Counted from the first letter of the stretch, positions 1 through 8,481 are shown. The stretch: DNA of 64,000 nucleotides from Mycobacterium sp. EPa45 (GCF_001021385.1 NZ_CP011773.1:930001-994000), one strand, 5' to 3'. Made by a program: numbers and translations. The notes: generated by a model not told the origin, from the letters alone.

Positions 1-258
1 CTGCATGGCTCCATAGAGGCCGACGGGTCCGCCCAGGTAGTTCGCGTACAGGATCCCGCCATCGGCGCTGTGCTTGAATTCGCCGTCGAAGAAGTCGAAG
101 AGCGCGTCCCCGGTCGGGTTCTCCGGGGTGCCGTGGATGATCAGCGCGGCCAGGTCGAAGTCGGGCGTGCTCAGGGCTTGTGGCTGTGTGGAAGCCAACA
201 CCATGGTCGCGACGGCAAGGCTGAGCGCCGCAGCGCCGCCGCGCAGCGTGCTCGTCAT
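1..258 (-). CDS. Partial secreted protein, N-terminal part only
   Basis: The first 86 codons of a minus-strand gene that runs off the left edge. The ATG at 258 is followed by a basic then hydrophobic segment (about residues 1-28, ending near AQ/AL), read as a signal peptide. The mature start contains an ALIIHGTPENPTGDALFDFF segment. That resembles the N-terminal strand and loop of mycobacterial PE-PPE-type alpha/beta hydrolase domains, but too little is present to assign a family. It is transcribed away from the secreted-protein gene at 416. Confidence 0.6.
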   Translation of the reverse strand, partial: MTSTLRGGAAALSLAVATMVLASTQPQALSTPDFDLAALIIHGTPENPTGDALFDFFDGEFKHSADGGILYANYLGGPVGLYGAMQ

Positions 259-415
259 TGCCCCACCACCCCAACGGCCTCGATCAGCCGGATTCGGTCA
301 ATTCTAGGCCGTAATTGACGGAAACGAAGGGGCCTTGGCGGTAACGAATCACGACCGCGTGGTCGAAGACCAGGTGAATGCGCAGACTGCGCCAGGAGTG
401 GCGCTTACGTAGGGT

Positions 416-973
416 GTGGTGATGCTGAGCAGAATCCTGATCGGCCTGGTGAGCGTCGCGGGGGCGGCGGCGATCGGCGTACCGGGAGTGGCCTCGGCCG
501 ATCCCGACCCGGCTCCTGCCCCGGTCCTTCCGAATGTCAACGCCTACAAGCCGGTCAGCCCGGTGGATTACACGGCGATGGGCGGCAACTGGTACGCCTT
601 CGCCGGCCCGCCGGGCGTGGTCTGCGTTCTGGACAAGCAGAACGCCAGCTACGGCTGCAGCGGCGCGCTGCCCGGCGCGCCCGGTGGCGCCAACCTGGTC
701 AGCGCCGGTCCATCCGGTGAGCCCGGATTCTCCAGCAGCGGCGCATCGCTTTATGCGGCTGCCGGAGACGTCAAGCCCCTGCCGCCGAACACGCGGCTGA
801 GCTTCCGCGACATCAGCTGCGGTGTCGACGTCGGCGGAGTGGTGGCGTGCGTGAACAACCACGACCAAGTCGGATTCGTCGTCGGCCCGTCGGCGACGTT
901 CACCTCGGGACCCAGCCCGATGCTGGACCGGCCGAAGAACTCCAACCCGCTGTTCCCGTCGTTCCCGGGCTAG
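416..973 (+). CDS. Secreted hypothetical protein (185 aa)
   Basis: Begins with tandem candidate starts GTG-GTG-ATG (416, 419, 422). A signal peptide covers about residues 1-28, with cleavage after ASA before DPDPAPAP. The mature protein is rich in Pro, Gly and Ser and has four Cys in the pattern VVCVL...YGCSG...ISCGV...VACVN, suggesting two disulfides outside the membrane. It looks like one of the many small conserved mycobacterial secreted proteins; no enzymatic motif was seen. Its stop shares the palindrome CTAG (970-973) with the stop of the convergent gpsA gene. Confidence 0.75.
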   Translation: MVMLSRILIGLVSVAGAAAIGVPGVASADPDPAPAPVLPNVNAYKPVSPVDYTAMGGNWYAFAGPPGVVCVLDKQNASYGCSGALPGAPGGANLVSAGPSGEPGFSSSGASLYAAAGDVKPLPPNTRLSFRDISCGVDVGGVVACVNNHDQVGFVVGPSATFTSGPSPMLDRPKNSNPLFPSFPG

Positions 974-1995
974 AAGTGTGAGTCGAGGACCTCGTGGCCG
1001 GGCTTCTCGGCCATGAGGCCCCGGTAGGCCTGTTCGACGTTGGCGCCGTGGTTGACCACGGCATCGACCTCGCGGGCGATCGGCATGTTCAGGCCGTACT
1101 TCTCGGCGAACTCCATGATGACGCTGGCGGCTTTGACGCCCTCGGCGACCTGGTTCATCGAGGTGATGATCTCCTCGATCGTCTTGCCCGCGCCGAGTTG
1201 TTCGCCGACGTGGCGGTTGCGGCTGCGCTGCGAGGTGCAGGTGACGATGAGGTCGCCCATGCCGGCCAGGCCGGCGAAGGTGTCGCGATGCCCGCCGATG
1301 GCCTCGCCGAGCCGCGACATCTCGCGCACCGCACGAGCCATCACGAGCGCCCGGGTGTTCTCGCCGATGCCCAGCGAGTAGCCCATGCCGACCGCGATGG
1401 CGTAGACGTTCTTCAGTGCGCCCGCGATCTCGACTCCGACGACGTCGTCGGTGGTGTAGACGCGGAACCGCTTGGTGCGGAACATCTTCGCGAGATTGGC
1501 GGCCAGGTGCTGGTCGGGCATGGCCAGCACGGCGGCGGCGGCATAGCCGTCGGCGACCTCGCGCGCGATGTTCGGACCGGCGAGGATGCCGGCCGGGTGA
1601 CCGGGCAGAACCTCGTCGATGATCTGGCTCATGCGCATGTTCGTGCCCTGCTCGAGGCCCTTGACCAGACTCACGACGGGCACCCAGGGGCGCAGTTCCC
1701 TGCTCAGCTCGGCCAGCACGCCACGGAAGCCGTGCGACGGCACTCCCATGACGACGACGTCGGCGCAGTTGGCGGCCTCGCTGAAATCGGTGGTGGCGCG
1801 CAAGGTTTCCGAGAGCTCGACCTCGTCGCCCAGATAGCGGGAGTTGCGGTGGTTCTCGTTGATGTCCTTGGCGGTCTCCTCTGAACGAACCCACTGCAGC
1901 GTCGGCCCGCGGCGGGCGCAGATGGATGCGACGGTGGTGCCCCAGGATCCGCCACCGAGTACGACGACCTTGGGTTCGCGGCGTTCAGAAGTCAT
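970..1995 (-). CDS. gpsA: NAD(P)-dependent glycerol-3-phosphate dehydrogenase
   Basis: Reduces dihydroxyacetone phosphate to sn-glycerol-3-phosphate for phospholipid synthesis in the cytoplasm. The 341-aa length is usual for GpsA. The Rossmann motif LGGGSWGTT lies at residues 13-21. The conserved blocks SLVKGLE, AGPNIAREV and EIAGALKNVYAIAVGMGYSLG, with the catalytic-site lysine region, are all present, followed by the C-terminal LAGMGDLIVTCTS...SRNRHVG signature. Gene order with the following monooxygenase and YajQ matches M. tuberculosis gpdA1 (Rv0564c) as I remember it. It overlaps the convergent upstream gene by 4 bp at the stop codons. Confidence 0.95.
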   Translation of the reverse strand: MTSERREPKVVVLGGGSWGTTVASICARRGPTLQWVRSEETAKDINENHRNSRYLGDEVELSETLRATTDFSEAANCADVVVMGVPSHGFRGVLAELSRELRPWVPVVSLVKGLEQGTNMRMSQIIDEVLPGHPAGILAGPNIAREVADGYAAAAVLAMPDQHLAANLAKMFRTKRFRVYTTDDVVGVEIAGALKNVYAIAVGMGYSLGIGENTRALVMARAVREMSRLGEAIGGHRDTFAGLAGMGDLIVTCTSQRSRNRHVGEQLGAGKTIEEIITSMNQVAEGVKAASVIMEFAEKYGLNMPIAREVDAVVNHGANVEQAYRGLMAEKPGHEVLDSHF

Positions 1996-2052
1996 GGGGT
2001 TCAGCGTATTGCGAATACCCGGTTGTTCATGGGGAGTTCGGGCAATCGGTCG

Positions 2053-3567
2053 CTAACCCGCGATGCGCGCGGGGCTCGCCACCCGTCCGAAGGTCATGTC
2101 CTCGTCGATTTTGTCGATGAAGTGGTGGTCGAAGGCGTCGGCGAGATAGTTCTGCCGCACCACCCACGGCCGCTTGAGGCCCGACTTGGGCAGGGCGTGC
2201 AGATTGCGCAGCACGTACCCGGCCTGGATGTCCCACGCCGGCTTCTCGGCGATCGGCTCACCGCCCAGATGCGGGGCGGCGTGGGTGTAGCCGTGGGCGT
2301 TCATGTACTCGATCAGCTTGGCCGCCGCCCGTGCGGTCATGTCGGCGCGCAGCGTCCACGACGCGTTGGTGTAGCCGATGCACCAGATCAGGTTCGGCAC
2401 GTCCTCGAGCATGTGCGCCTTGTAGGAGAACCGCTCCTGAGGCTTGATCTCATTGCCGTCCAGTGTGATTCGCACACCACCGAGAGCCTGCAGTTGCAGG
2501 CCGGTGGCGGTGACGATGATGTCTGCCGCCAGGTGCTTACCGGATTTCAGCATGACGCCGGTGTCGTCGAAGCGGTCGATGTGGTCGGTGACGACCTCGG
2601 CGCGGCCGTCGGAGATCGCCTCGAACAAGTCGCCGTCGGCCACCAGGCACAGCCGCTGGTCCCACACGTTGTAACGCGGCTTGAAGTGCACGTCGACCGG
2701 ATAGCCTGCGGGTAGTCGGCTGACGTTCTGGGCGCGGATGATCTTGCGGGCGACGCCGGGGACGGTGCGGGCCAGGAACCATACGACGCTTTCGAAGGCG
2801 ACCGCGAAATAGCGGCCGAACGCGTGAGAGATCCTGCGGGGGAAGACTTTCCGGACGGCTTCGATGATCGGGTTGACCCGCGAACCGGCCAGCAGATACG
2901 TCGGCGACCGCTGGAGCATCGTCACCTTGGCCGCCTTCTGGGCCAGCGCGGGGATCAGCGAGATGGCGGTGGCCCCGCTGCCGACGACGATCACGTTCTT
3001 GCCGGTGTAGTCGAGATCCTCCGGCCAGAACTGCGGATGCACGACTGTGCCGGTGAAGTTCTCCAGGCCCGGGAAGTCGGGGGTGTAGCCCTCGTCGTAG
3101 TTGTAGTAGCCCGAGCCGAAGAACACGAAGCGACCGCGATAGGTCGTGGGCTTGCCGTTTTCTTCGGCGTGCACGGTCCAGGTGTCGGTGGCCGAATCCC
3201 AGTCGGCCGATTGCACGTGGGTCCCGAAATGGATGTGGGGGAGGATGCCGCGCTTGCGGGCGGTGTCTTCCATGTATTCGCGGATGTGGTCGCCGTCGGC
3301 CACGCCCTCCTTACGGAGCCAGGGCTCCCACGGCCAGGACAGTGAGAAGATGCTGGAGTCCGAGCGCACGCCGGGGTAGCGGAACAGGTCCCAGGTGCCG
3401 CCGATGCGGTCGCGCCGTTCGAGCACGACGTAGCGGGTGCCAGGGTTGCGCTCGGCGATGCGGTAGGCCGCGCCGATCCCGGAGAACCCGGCGCCGATGA
3501 TCACGACGTCATAGGACCCGCCGTCGGCCTCGGCGGGTACGGGCTCGGTCTCCGGAGTTGCGGTCAT
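2053..3567 (-). CDS. Baeyer-Villiger type flavin monooxygenase
   Basis: A 504-aa FAD- and NADPH-dependent monooxygenase expected to insert oxygen next to carbonyls or to oxidise heteroatoms. The FAD-binding motif GAGFSG is at residues 25-30. The Baeyer-Villiger fingerprint FxGxxxHxxxWP is exact (FTGTVVHPQFWP), and the second dinucleotide motif VVGSGATAISLIPAL follows it. The FRYPGVRSDSSIFSLSWPW block is typical of EthA/MymA relatives. By position it corresponds to M. tuberculosis Rv0565c, a member of the ethionamide-activating monooxygenase group. The physiological substrate is unknown. Confidence 0.9.
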   Translation of the reverse strand: MTATPETEPVPAEADGGSYDVVIIGAGFSGIGAAYRIAERNPGTRYVVLERRDRIGGTWDLFRYPGVRSDSSIFSLSWPWEPWLRKEGVADGDHIREYMEDTARKRGILPHIHFGTHVQSADWDSATDTWTVHAEENGKPTTYRGRFVFFGSGYYNYDEGYTPDFPGLENFTGTVVHPQFWPEDLDYTGKNVIVVGSGATAISLIPALAQKAAKVTMLQRSPTYLLAGSRVNPIIEAVRKVFPRRISHAFGRYFAVAFESVVWFLARTVPGVARKIIRAQNVSRLPAGYPVDVHFKPRYNVWDQRLCLVADGDLFEAISDGRAEVVTDHIDRFDDTGVMLKSGKHLAADIIVTATGLQLQALGGVRITLDGNEIKPQERFSYKAHMLEDVPNLIWCIGYTNASWTLRADMTARAAAKLIEYMNAHGYTHAAPHLGGEPIAEKPAWDIQAGYVLRNLHALPKSGLKRPWVVRQNYLADAFDHHFIDKIDEDMTFGRVASPARIAG

Positions 3568-3644
3568 CGCGGTCCTCGCTTCGCATGGGTGGTGACGCTC
3601 ACCACATTAGGCACTGACCGGTTGGTTGGGCGAGGGGCTTTGGT

Positions 3645-4136
3645 CTACCGGTAGTTGACGAACTGCAGGGCCACGTCGAGGTCGGCGCCCTTCAGCAGTG
3701 CGATGACGGCCTGCAGGTCGTCGCGCTTCTTGGAGCTGACCCGGATCTCGTCACCCTGTACCTGCGACTTCACGCCCTTGGGGCCCTCGTCGCGGATGAG
3801 TTTGTTGATCTTCTTGGCGTGCTCGGAGTCGATGCCCTGCTTGAGGGTGCCGCTGACCTTGTAGGTCTTGCCGCTGGCCTGCGGTTCGCCGGCGTCGAAG
3901 GCCTTCATGGAGATGTCGCGGCGGATCAGTTTCTCCTTGAAGACGTCGACGGCGGCCTTGACCCGCTCCTCGGTGGAGCTGACGAGCTCGATGACCTCGT
4001 CGCCCTTCCACGCGATGGTGGTGTCGGTGCCGCGGAAGTCGAACCGGGTGCTCAACTCCTTGGCCGCCTGGTTCAGCGCGTTGTCGACCTCCTGGCGGTC
4101 GACCTTGCTCACGATGTCGAACGATGAATCCGCCAT
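3645..4136 (-). CDS. yajQ: YajQ family nucleotide-binding protein
   Basis: A 163-aa protein matching the UPF0234/YajQ family over its full length. It begins [20 protein letters not shown] and ends with the conserved ALQFVNYR. Family members bind nucleotides, and some bind cyclic di-GMP; their role in mycobacteria is not settled. It lies between the flavin monooxygenase and tRNA-Tyr in the same order as the M. tuberculosis Rv0566c region. A weak purine-rich stretch (GGAGGGG) precedes the ATG at 4136. Confidence 0.92.
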   Translation of the reverse strand: MADSSFDIVSKVDRQEVDNALNQAAKELSTRFDFRGTDTTIAWKGDEVIELVSSTEERVKAAVDVFKEKLIRRDISMKAFDAGEPQASGKTYKVSGTLKQGIDSEHAKKINKLIRDEGPKGVKSQVQGDEIRVSSKKRDDLQAVIALLKGADLDVALQFVNYR

Positions 4137-4236
4137 TGGACCCCTCCTCGGTGTGATCGGCCGGTTTGTGTTTGGGGTACATCCTCGTTGTACCCTGCTA
4201 CTCGCACCAAACCGGATCTCCGGTGCGGCGCACCCA

Positions 4237-4319
4237 GGCAGGTTGCCCGAGCGGCCAATGGGAGCGGACTGTAAATCCGTCGGCGGAAGCCTACACAGGT
4301 TCGAATCCTGTACCTGCCA
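4237..4319 (+). tRNA. tRNA-Tyr (GTA anticodon)
   Basis: Acceptor arm GGCAGGT (4237-4243) pairs with ACCTGCC (4312-4318), followed by discriminator A at 4319. The anticodon GTA is at 4271-4273 in loop CTGTAAA, closed by a 5-bp stem (4264-4268 with 4276-4280). The extra arm is long, as expected for a bacterial class II tyrosine tRNA. The T arm contains GGTTCGAATCC. CCA is not encoded. The 3' part doubles as the left attachment site of the integrated element. Confidence 0.96.
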
Positions 4320-4320
4320 C
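4264..4320 (+). repeat. attL: 57-bp direct repeat in tRNA-Tyr
   Basis: This 57-bp stretch, from the anticodon stem through one base past the tRNA 3' end, is repeated exactly at 28107-28163 in the same orientation. The sequences diverge immediately outside it (A versus T before, G versus T after). This is the signature of site-specific integration into a tRNA gene. The intact tRNA stays on the left and the partial copy marks the right end. Confidence 0.93.
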
Positions 4321-4329
4321 GCTGGTCAG

Positions 4330-4349
4330 GCCCCCTCAGCTGAGGGGGC
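4330..4349. terminator. Perfect 20-bp palindrome after tRNA-Tyr
   Basis: GCCCCCTCAG followed by its exact reverse complement, then AAAA. It lies 10 bp past the tRNA end, inside the element, and probably terminates the tRNA transcript now that the native terminator (28171-28191) has been displaced. Confidence 0.65.
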
Positions 4350-4372
4350 AAAATCCGTTCCGCCGTTGGCAG

Positions 4373-4392
4373 TTGTCACGGATTGTCACAAC
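4373..4392. promoter_or_regulatory. Candidate integrase arm-type sites, left end
   Basis: Two direct copies of TTGTCAC (4373-4379 and 4383-4389, 10 bp apart), the second extended to TTGTCACAAC. The same pair recurs near the right end at 27986-28006. Paired short direct repeats flanking both attachment sites are what tyrosine-integrase N-terminal domains usually bind. The assignment is inferred from position and repetition. Confidence 0.5.
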
Positions 4393-4493
4393 TTGCTGGA
4401 AACTCACCGTTGACTCGCTGCTGCCCGGTGTCACATTGGTCCGGCTCGTGTCGGTGAGACCCGCGATGTGTTCAAGGCAGCCGTATGGATTGG

Positions 4494-5336
4494 CTAGGGA
4501 CGTTTTGCACGACCGAGCGATTCCATCGCCAGATCCAAGAAGTGATCTAGGGGTTGTCCCCTCGCGGGGAGCAGAGGAGGGACGACCTGCGAAACCATGA
4601 CGTAGACAAGGCGTTTCTCGAATGTTTCGCGGTCGTGCTGGGCGCCGAGATGTGAACGCAGGATCCCGACTAGTGCTGTCGTGTGGTACTTGGCCATCGC
4701 GACCGCGTCAGCCTTATCTTGAAGAGTGGCTGATTCATTCAAGATGATGGCTTCGCCCAGGGCGTCACTGAGGGACAGGATGATCTCCCGTGGAAGCACC
4801 CCATCAACCTGGAACAAACGCGGGTAACGGCCGACGTGTTGGACCAAGCGAGCAACGGCGATAGTCGCCCTCTCGGCGCGATCGAACGTCCGCCCCTCTT
4901 CCTCTCCTGCACGCAGGATCTCGCGTCGTAGTCCTTGAAGGACAGCTCGCTCGATTCGATCGATGATTGCGAGCATTAGGATGAAAGTGCCGCTTAGAAC
5001 ATCGCCCGGCGCTAATACGGCCTCCTCGGCCTCGGCCGTTGACTCATTGACGATGACACCGTCTGCAGTCCGTGCAGCGAGATTCTTATGGAATGCGGCT
5101 TCGCTGACCTCTGCCTTCCGGCAGAGGTCAGCAACGGTGATGGGATTTTCTGGTGCGGACGCGTCGCGAACTAGACGGAGGTAGGCACGCCAGAGCTTGA
5201 GGTAGGTGTTCTGGCGGCGTTTGTCCTTCATCGCATCGTCGTGGAGCTTGCGGTTCCGGAGGATCTTCGCGGCTGCCCGGCTCTTCCGTTCTAACTGGTA
5301 CTGCACGGCGTCTGCCTGCATCAACGGGTCTTGCAC
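4494..5336 (-). CDS. TetR-like transcriptional regulator (280 aa)
   Basis: Starts at GTG 5336, with an in-frame ATG five codons later. A basic, Lys/Arg-rich N-terminal helix (residues ~15-50) precedes a helix-turn-helix, PITVADLCRKAEVSEAAFHK, which resembles the TetR DNA-binding domain. The rest is a mostly helical ligand-binding-type domain. No ligand can be inferred. It is the first gene inside the element and is read toward the left attachment site. It could also be a more distant HTH family, because the N-terminal extension is longer than usual for TetR. Confidence 0.55.
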   Translation of the reverse strand: MQDPLMQADAVQYQLERKSRAAAKILRNRKLHDDAMKDKRRQNTYLKLWRAYLRLVRDASAPENPITVADLCRKAEVSEAAFHKNLAARTADGVIVNESTAEAEEAVLAPGDVLSGTFILMLAIIDRIERAVLQGLRREILRAGEEEGRTFDRAERATIAVARLVQHVGRYPRLFQVDGVLPREIILSLSDALGEAIILNESATLQDKADAVAMAKYHTTALVGILRSHLGAQHDRETFEKRLVYVMVSQVVPPLLPARGQPLDHFLDLAMESLGRAKRP

Positions 5337-5580
5337 AGCGAAACGGCCTCCGGTTGGCGCAGTTCATAGGCTCAGTTCTTCGGCCTATTTCGAGGTATCG
5401 CACCGCATTCTACCCAGGATTGGGCGCACCCGTATAGGAATATGTCGATTAGACAGCTAGCGCTATGGCAAAGCAATAAATTTAGAGTCCCTAGTATCGA
5501 AACATGGTGATTAATGAGGCTTGTCTGTATGATCGACTCTGTCCGGTTCGCGGGCGTATGCCCCTTCTGTTAGGAGAAAG
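5337..5580. other. Intergenic region with no gene seen
   Basis: An A/T-richer spacer between the divergent regulator (minus) and the secreted protein gene (plus). It must hold the promoters for both; I could not place either with confidence. An AGGAGAAAG ribosome-binding site lies at its right end (about 5572-5580). Confidence 0.4.
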
Positions 5581-5979
5581 TTGGTGACTGTTTCACGAGT
5601 GATGACCCGTACAAAGGTCCTGTTGTGCGCCCCACTGCTAGCGATCACGTTGTTTCTGCCCATATCGGCGATCGACGGAACGGCGGTTGCGCACGCCGGC
5701 TCGCTCGGGCACGTCGAACAGACGTGCATCCTGCCGGCTGCGAGCGGCAGGGGTCCACACGGCGACGGATGCGCGATTGAGGGAGCTCGCAGGTGGGTGG
5801 ACGACACTCCGCACGACACCCCGGAGTGGGCTCGTAATGCCCTCCGTAACTGCGTGATTGGAGCAGGGGTAGGTCTTGCAGAGGTGTACTTAGCGCCTCC
5901 GCAAGGAAAAATGATCTGGATGGCAGTCGATTGCGTAGAGCATGTTGCTGCAGACGCAATCCTCACTGGAGGGCGCTGA
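5581..5979 (+). CDS. Small secreted hypothetical protein (132 aa)
   Basis: Starts TTG (5581) or GTG (5584) immediately after a strong AGGAGAAAG ribosome-binding site. Residues 8-39 form a signal peptide ending AHA before GSLGHV. The mature ~93 aa contain four Cys (QTCILP, DGCAIEG, RNCVIG, VDCVEH), suggesting two disulfides, and no motif I recognise. A strong intrinsic terminator follows 40 bp downstream, so it is probably transcribed alone. It sits in the left arm of the integrated element, just before the split HipA-like genes. Confidence 0.65.
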   Translation: MVTVSRVMTRTKVLLCAPLLAITLFLPISAIDGTAVAHAGSLGHVEQTCILPAASGRGPHGDGCAIEGARRWVDDTPHDTPEWARNALRNCVIGAGVGLAEVYLAPPQGKMIWMAVDCVEHVAADAILTGGR

Positions 5980-6018
5980 CGTCTTTCAATTGTTTGGCTC
6001 TTTGGTGCTTCGGCAGGA

Positions 6019-6049
6019 ACCCGGGTCTTGAAAAGGACCCGGGTTTTTT
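6019..6049 (+). terminator. Intrinsic terminator
   Basis: Arms ACCCGGGTC (6019-6027) and GACCCGGGT (6036-6044) pair perfectly around an 8-nt loop, followed by TTTTTT. It ends the transcript of the small secreted protein. It also argues against a start codon near 6028 for the next gene. Confidence 0.88.
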
Positions 6050-6231
6050 GCGTGCAATCCAACAGAAGCCGCGAGCTCGCCATGGCTGATGAGATGCCGG
6101 GAGGATTCAGAACTCGTGCGCGAAGCGGTGCAGGCTTCGCGGCCGCTCTCCGCCCCCGCGCACGGCGTCGAACGAACGCGCCGGGGACCACTTGCCCCTG
6201 GCTGACGGAACACCCACTTAGAGTTCGCACC

Positions 6232-7188
6232 GTGGTGGACAGCTACGAAGTCGTCGACCTCGCCGGCTGGACTCGCGGTGAGAGCGAACCGGGGGGTGAC
6301 GAGGCGAAGCGATGGTTTATAGCGCCTGAGTCTTCGCGACATGCCGGGCACTGGCTGTTCAAACCGCGCCGAATCAAGACTCTCAAGCTGTCCAAGGAGC
6401 GTCAGCGTCTCGGCCATGAGCCCGACGTCCTCATACGAGGTGAGGACTGGGCGGAGAAAATTTCATACGAGATGGCCAAGCTGATCGAGTTGCCCGCGGC
6501 GGAGACAGAGCTGGCGACGGTTATCCAGCTACGGACCGACGAGCGGGTCTACGGCTCGATGAGCCGAGACATGCGGCCCCGCGGTTGGGCATGGACACCG
6601 GGCGCGGCGTTGCTTGCCGAGCGCGACGACGAGTTCGATGCCAAATCCTGCCGCGGCCATACGATCACAGCTATTCGTGAGGCCTTGGAAGGGCTGCGAG
6701 GCCCTGTTGGCACAAGCTATGTCGATTGGCCCGCATTCGACGTTTTCGCCGGCTACCTCGTCCTCGATGCTTGGATCGCTAACACCGATCGGCACGCGCA
6801 CAATTGGGGGGTATTGCAGGACCTCAGGACTGGCGACATATGCCTCGGTCCAAGCTTTGATCACGGATCTGCGCTAGCCAGCGGCGATGAGGATAGGGTC
6901 CGTGCCCAACGGGTCGAACAGGGGACAGTTGATCACTGGTGTGAGCACGGTCGTACCAAGCGGTTTAATGCCGGCGAGGCGCTCGATCTAGTAGATGTGG
7001 CCATGCAGGCGTTGTCAGTATGCGGGAACATGGCGCGACAGCATTGGGCCGCTCAAATAATCGATGTTGACCTGGATATATGCAACGATATCGTTGCAGC
7101 GGCACCAAATCTGTCGGACTCGACCCGTACGTTCTTAAGGACAGCGCTAGCCACCAATCGAAAGCGAATCAGTGATGCAATCCGTTGA
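6232..7188 (+). CDS. HipA-like kinase core protein (HipT-like)
   Basis: About 318 aa. The frame is open from 6028, but that segment overlaps a terminator and encodes an Arg-rich, unstructured-looking peptide, so I place the start at GTG 6232; ATG 6082 is an alternative. HipA-family kinase features: WLFKPRR (Lys ~44, nucleotide binding), EDWAEKISYEMAKLIELPAAETELA (the HipA NE-x-LA-x-G-x-EI block), the catalytic loop NTDRHAHNW (~184-192), and FDHG (~209-212) in the metal-binding position. HipA kinases phosphorylate proteins such as aminoacyl-tRNA synthetases. The N-terminal HipA subdomain is missing here and appears in the next gene, with which it overlaps by 14 bp. No HipB antitoxin is adjacent. 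Confidence 0.75.
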   Translation: MVDSYEVVDLAGWTRGESEPGGDEAKRWFIAPESSRHAGHWLFKPRRIKTLKLSKERQRLGHEPDVLIRGEDWAEKISYEMAKLIELPAAETELATVIQLRTDERVYGSMSRDMRPRGWAWTPGAALLAERDDEFDAKSCRGHTITAIREALEGLRGPVGTSYVDWPAFDVFAGYLVLDAWIANTDRHAHNWGVLQDLRTGDICLGPSFDHGSALASGDEDRVRAQRVEQGTVDHWCEHGRTKRFNAGEALDLVDVAMQALSVCGNMARQHWAAQIIDVDLDICNDIVAAAPNLSDSTRTFLRTALATNRKRISDAIR

Positions 7189-7951
7189 CCTCTTGATGGA
7201 GTCGACAGATGCCGGCTCGGATCTTCATCGGTCGAGACTGATCGTCACGCGTCGCGCTGCAGATGATGGCGTCTATCGGGCTATCGGCTACCTCGACAAG
7301 TTCACAGGAGCAGATAAACCGCCGACATATCAGTTCACTTACTTAGCACGTGCGGTGGTTGATCCTGGTTTCGTCCCCATTGTCGGTTTTCGGGACATCA
7401 GGCGGATCTACCGCTCGGAGCGGTTGTTCCCGTCCTTCGCCGACAGAGTGATGAGCGCCAAGCGTCCTGATCGACCTCAGTACCTGGAAGCCCTAGATCT
7501 CGACGCCGATGCTGATGCCTGGGAGATCTTGACCGCGTCTGGTGGACATCGCGAAGGTGACCCGATCGAGCTGATATCCCTGCCGCGCTTCGATAGCGCT
7601 ACGGGCGAGACTTCCGCGCACTTCCTGGGCCACGGTGTCAGACATCGCGGCCCCGAAGCGAGCGATCGAATAACCAAACTCCAGGGTGGTCATCGCCTTT
7701 GGCTTGAGGTTGATCGTGAGAACCCGTACAACCCTGAGGCTCTCCGGATCGTCGATGACGGCATTCATCTGGCATTCGTGCCCGATCCTCTGCTCGACTA
7801 CGTCCACTCAGTAATGGACAGCGGCACATACGAGCTCACGGTTGTGCGTGCAAACCCTGCCGAGACCCATCCGCATCTGCGGCTACTTCTACGGTTGGAC
7901 GGGCACTGCAATTCTTTTGCATTCGATAGCCCCGACTGGAACCCGGTCTAG
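7175..7951 (+). CDS. HipA N-subdomain fused to HIRAN domain
   Basis: 258 aa from ATG 7175, overlapping the kinase gene. Residues ~20-130 resemble the HipA N-terminal subdomain: YQFTYLARAVVDPGF, then SERLFPSFADRVMSAKRPDRPQY and a short segment ending ASGG. Residues ~150-245 match a HIRAN domain, with FLGHGVRH, RLWLEVDRENPYNPEALRI and a VPDPLLDYV strand-helix. HIRAN domains bind 3' ends of single-stranded or damaged DNA in eukaryotic HLTF; bacterial ones are poorly characterised. The arrangement recalls the split HipS/HipT system, but here the N-part follows the kinase and carries HIRAN. Its stop overlaps the convergent gene by 4 bp. Confidence 0.7.
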   Translation: MQSVDLLMESTDAGSDLHRSRLIVTRRAADDGVYRAIGYLDKFTGADKPPTYQFTYLARAVVDPGFVPIVGFRDIRRIYRSERLFPSFADRVMSAKRPDRPQYLEALDLDADADAWEILTASGGHREGDPIELISLPRFDSATGETSAHFLGHGVRHRGPEASDRITKLQGGHRLWLEVDRENPYNPEALRIVDDGIHLAFVPDPLLDYVHSVMDSGTYELTVVRANPAETHPHLRLLLRLDGHCNSFAFDSPDWNPV

Positions 7952-8481
7952 CGCCACCTGCGCTCCACCTCGATGGTCCTGACGGTGAAAGCGCACGCAA
8001 GCGCTTCCAGCGCCTCTTGCCGAATCGTGCCGGGAATTGCTTGGGCGACATTGTCTTTGGTTACGGGGTTGTCGGCCCTACTGATCGCACGCCTCCAAAG
8101 GCCGGTGGGTGTCTCAAGGTCCTGTAGGTGATACAGCGTGCGTCGGTTCTCGTTGACCCGTTCTAGCCGCACGGCGAGGTCAGCGTCGAACCAGCCCCGC
8201 TCCCTTCCCGTGCGTATGAGTCGGCCCAAGCCCCAGCGATCGGATTTGAGCGTCGCGGGTTCCTGCCATCTCAGGATGCCAGCAAGCTCTCGCTCGCAGC
8301 AGGCATGGGCGCAGAGTATGCAAGCAAGATCAGCCCCAAAATGGTAGCAACGAGTTGCTTCGAGGATGAGAAAGCTGTTCTCGTACCCGCCAGCTGACGT
8401 GCCGTAAAGGGCCGGCCCACCCAATGATTCGACAATGAGGTTGACCTCTGCCCTGCGCTCTTCGTCTGTGGAAGTGCTCAT
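7948..8481 (-). CDS. Hypothetical protein (177 aa)
   Basis: Not recognised. It starts at ATG 8481 and is largely alpha-helical by composition. A Cys/His-rich stretch (residues ~45-66: CYHFGADLACILCAHACCERE) could bind metal or form part of a helical bundle of HEPN type; that is only an impression. It converges on the HIRAN gene and shares the CTAG stop overlap at 7948-7951. It lies between the split HipA genes and the integrase, so it may be an accessory of that system or independent. Confidence 0.6.
   Translation of the reverse strand: MSTSTDEERRAEVNLIVESLGGPALYGTSAGGYENSFLILEATRCYHFGADLACILCAHACCERELAGILRWQEPATLKSDRWGLGRLIRTGRERGWFDADLAVRLERVNENRRTLYHLQDLETPTGLWRRAISRADNPVTKDNVAQAIPGTIRQEALEALACAFTVRTIEVERRWR

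Noticed and set aside
284..1894. Long minus-strand open frame (536 codons) opposite and overlapping gpsA and the secreted protein
   Set aside because: Arg/Gly-rich low-complexity translation, lying over two well-supported genes; a GC-rich shadow frame.
6028..6231. N-terminal extension of the HipA-like kinase from 6028
   Set aside because: It would begin inside a strong intrinsic terminator and encodes an Arg-rich peptide unlike any HipA.
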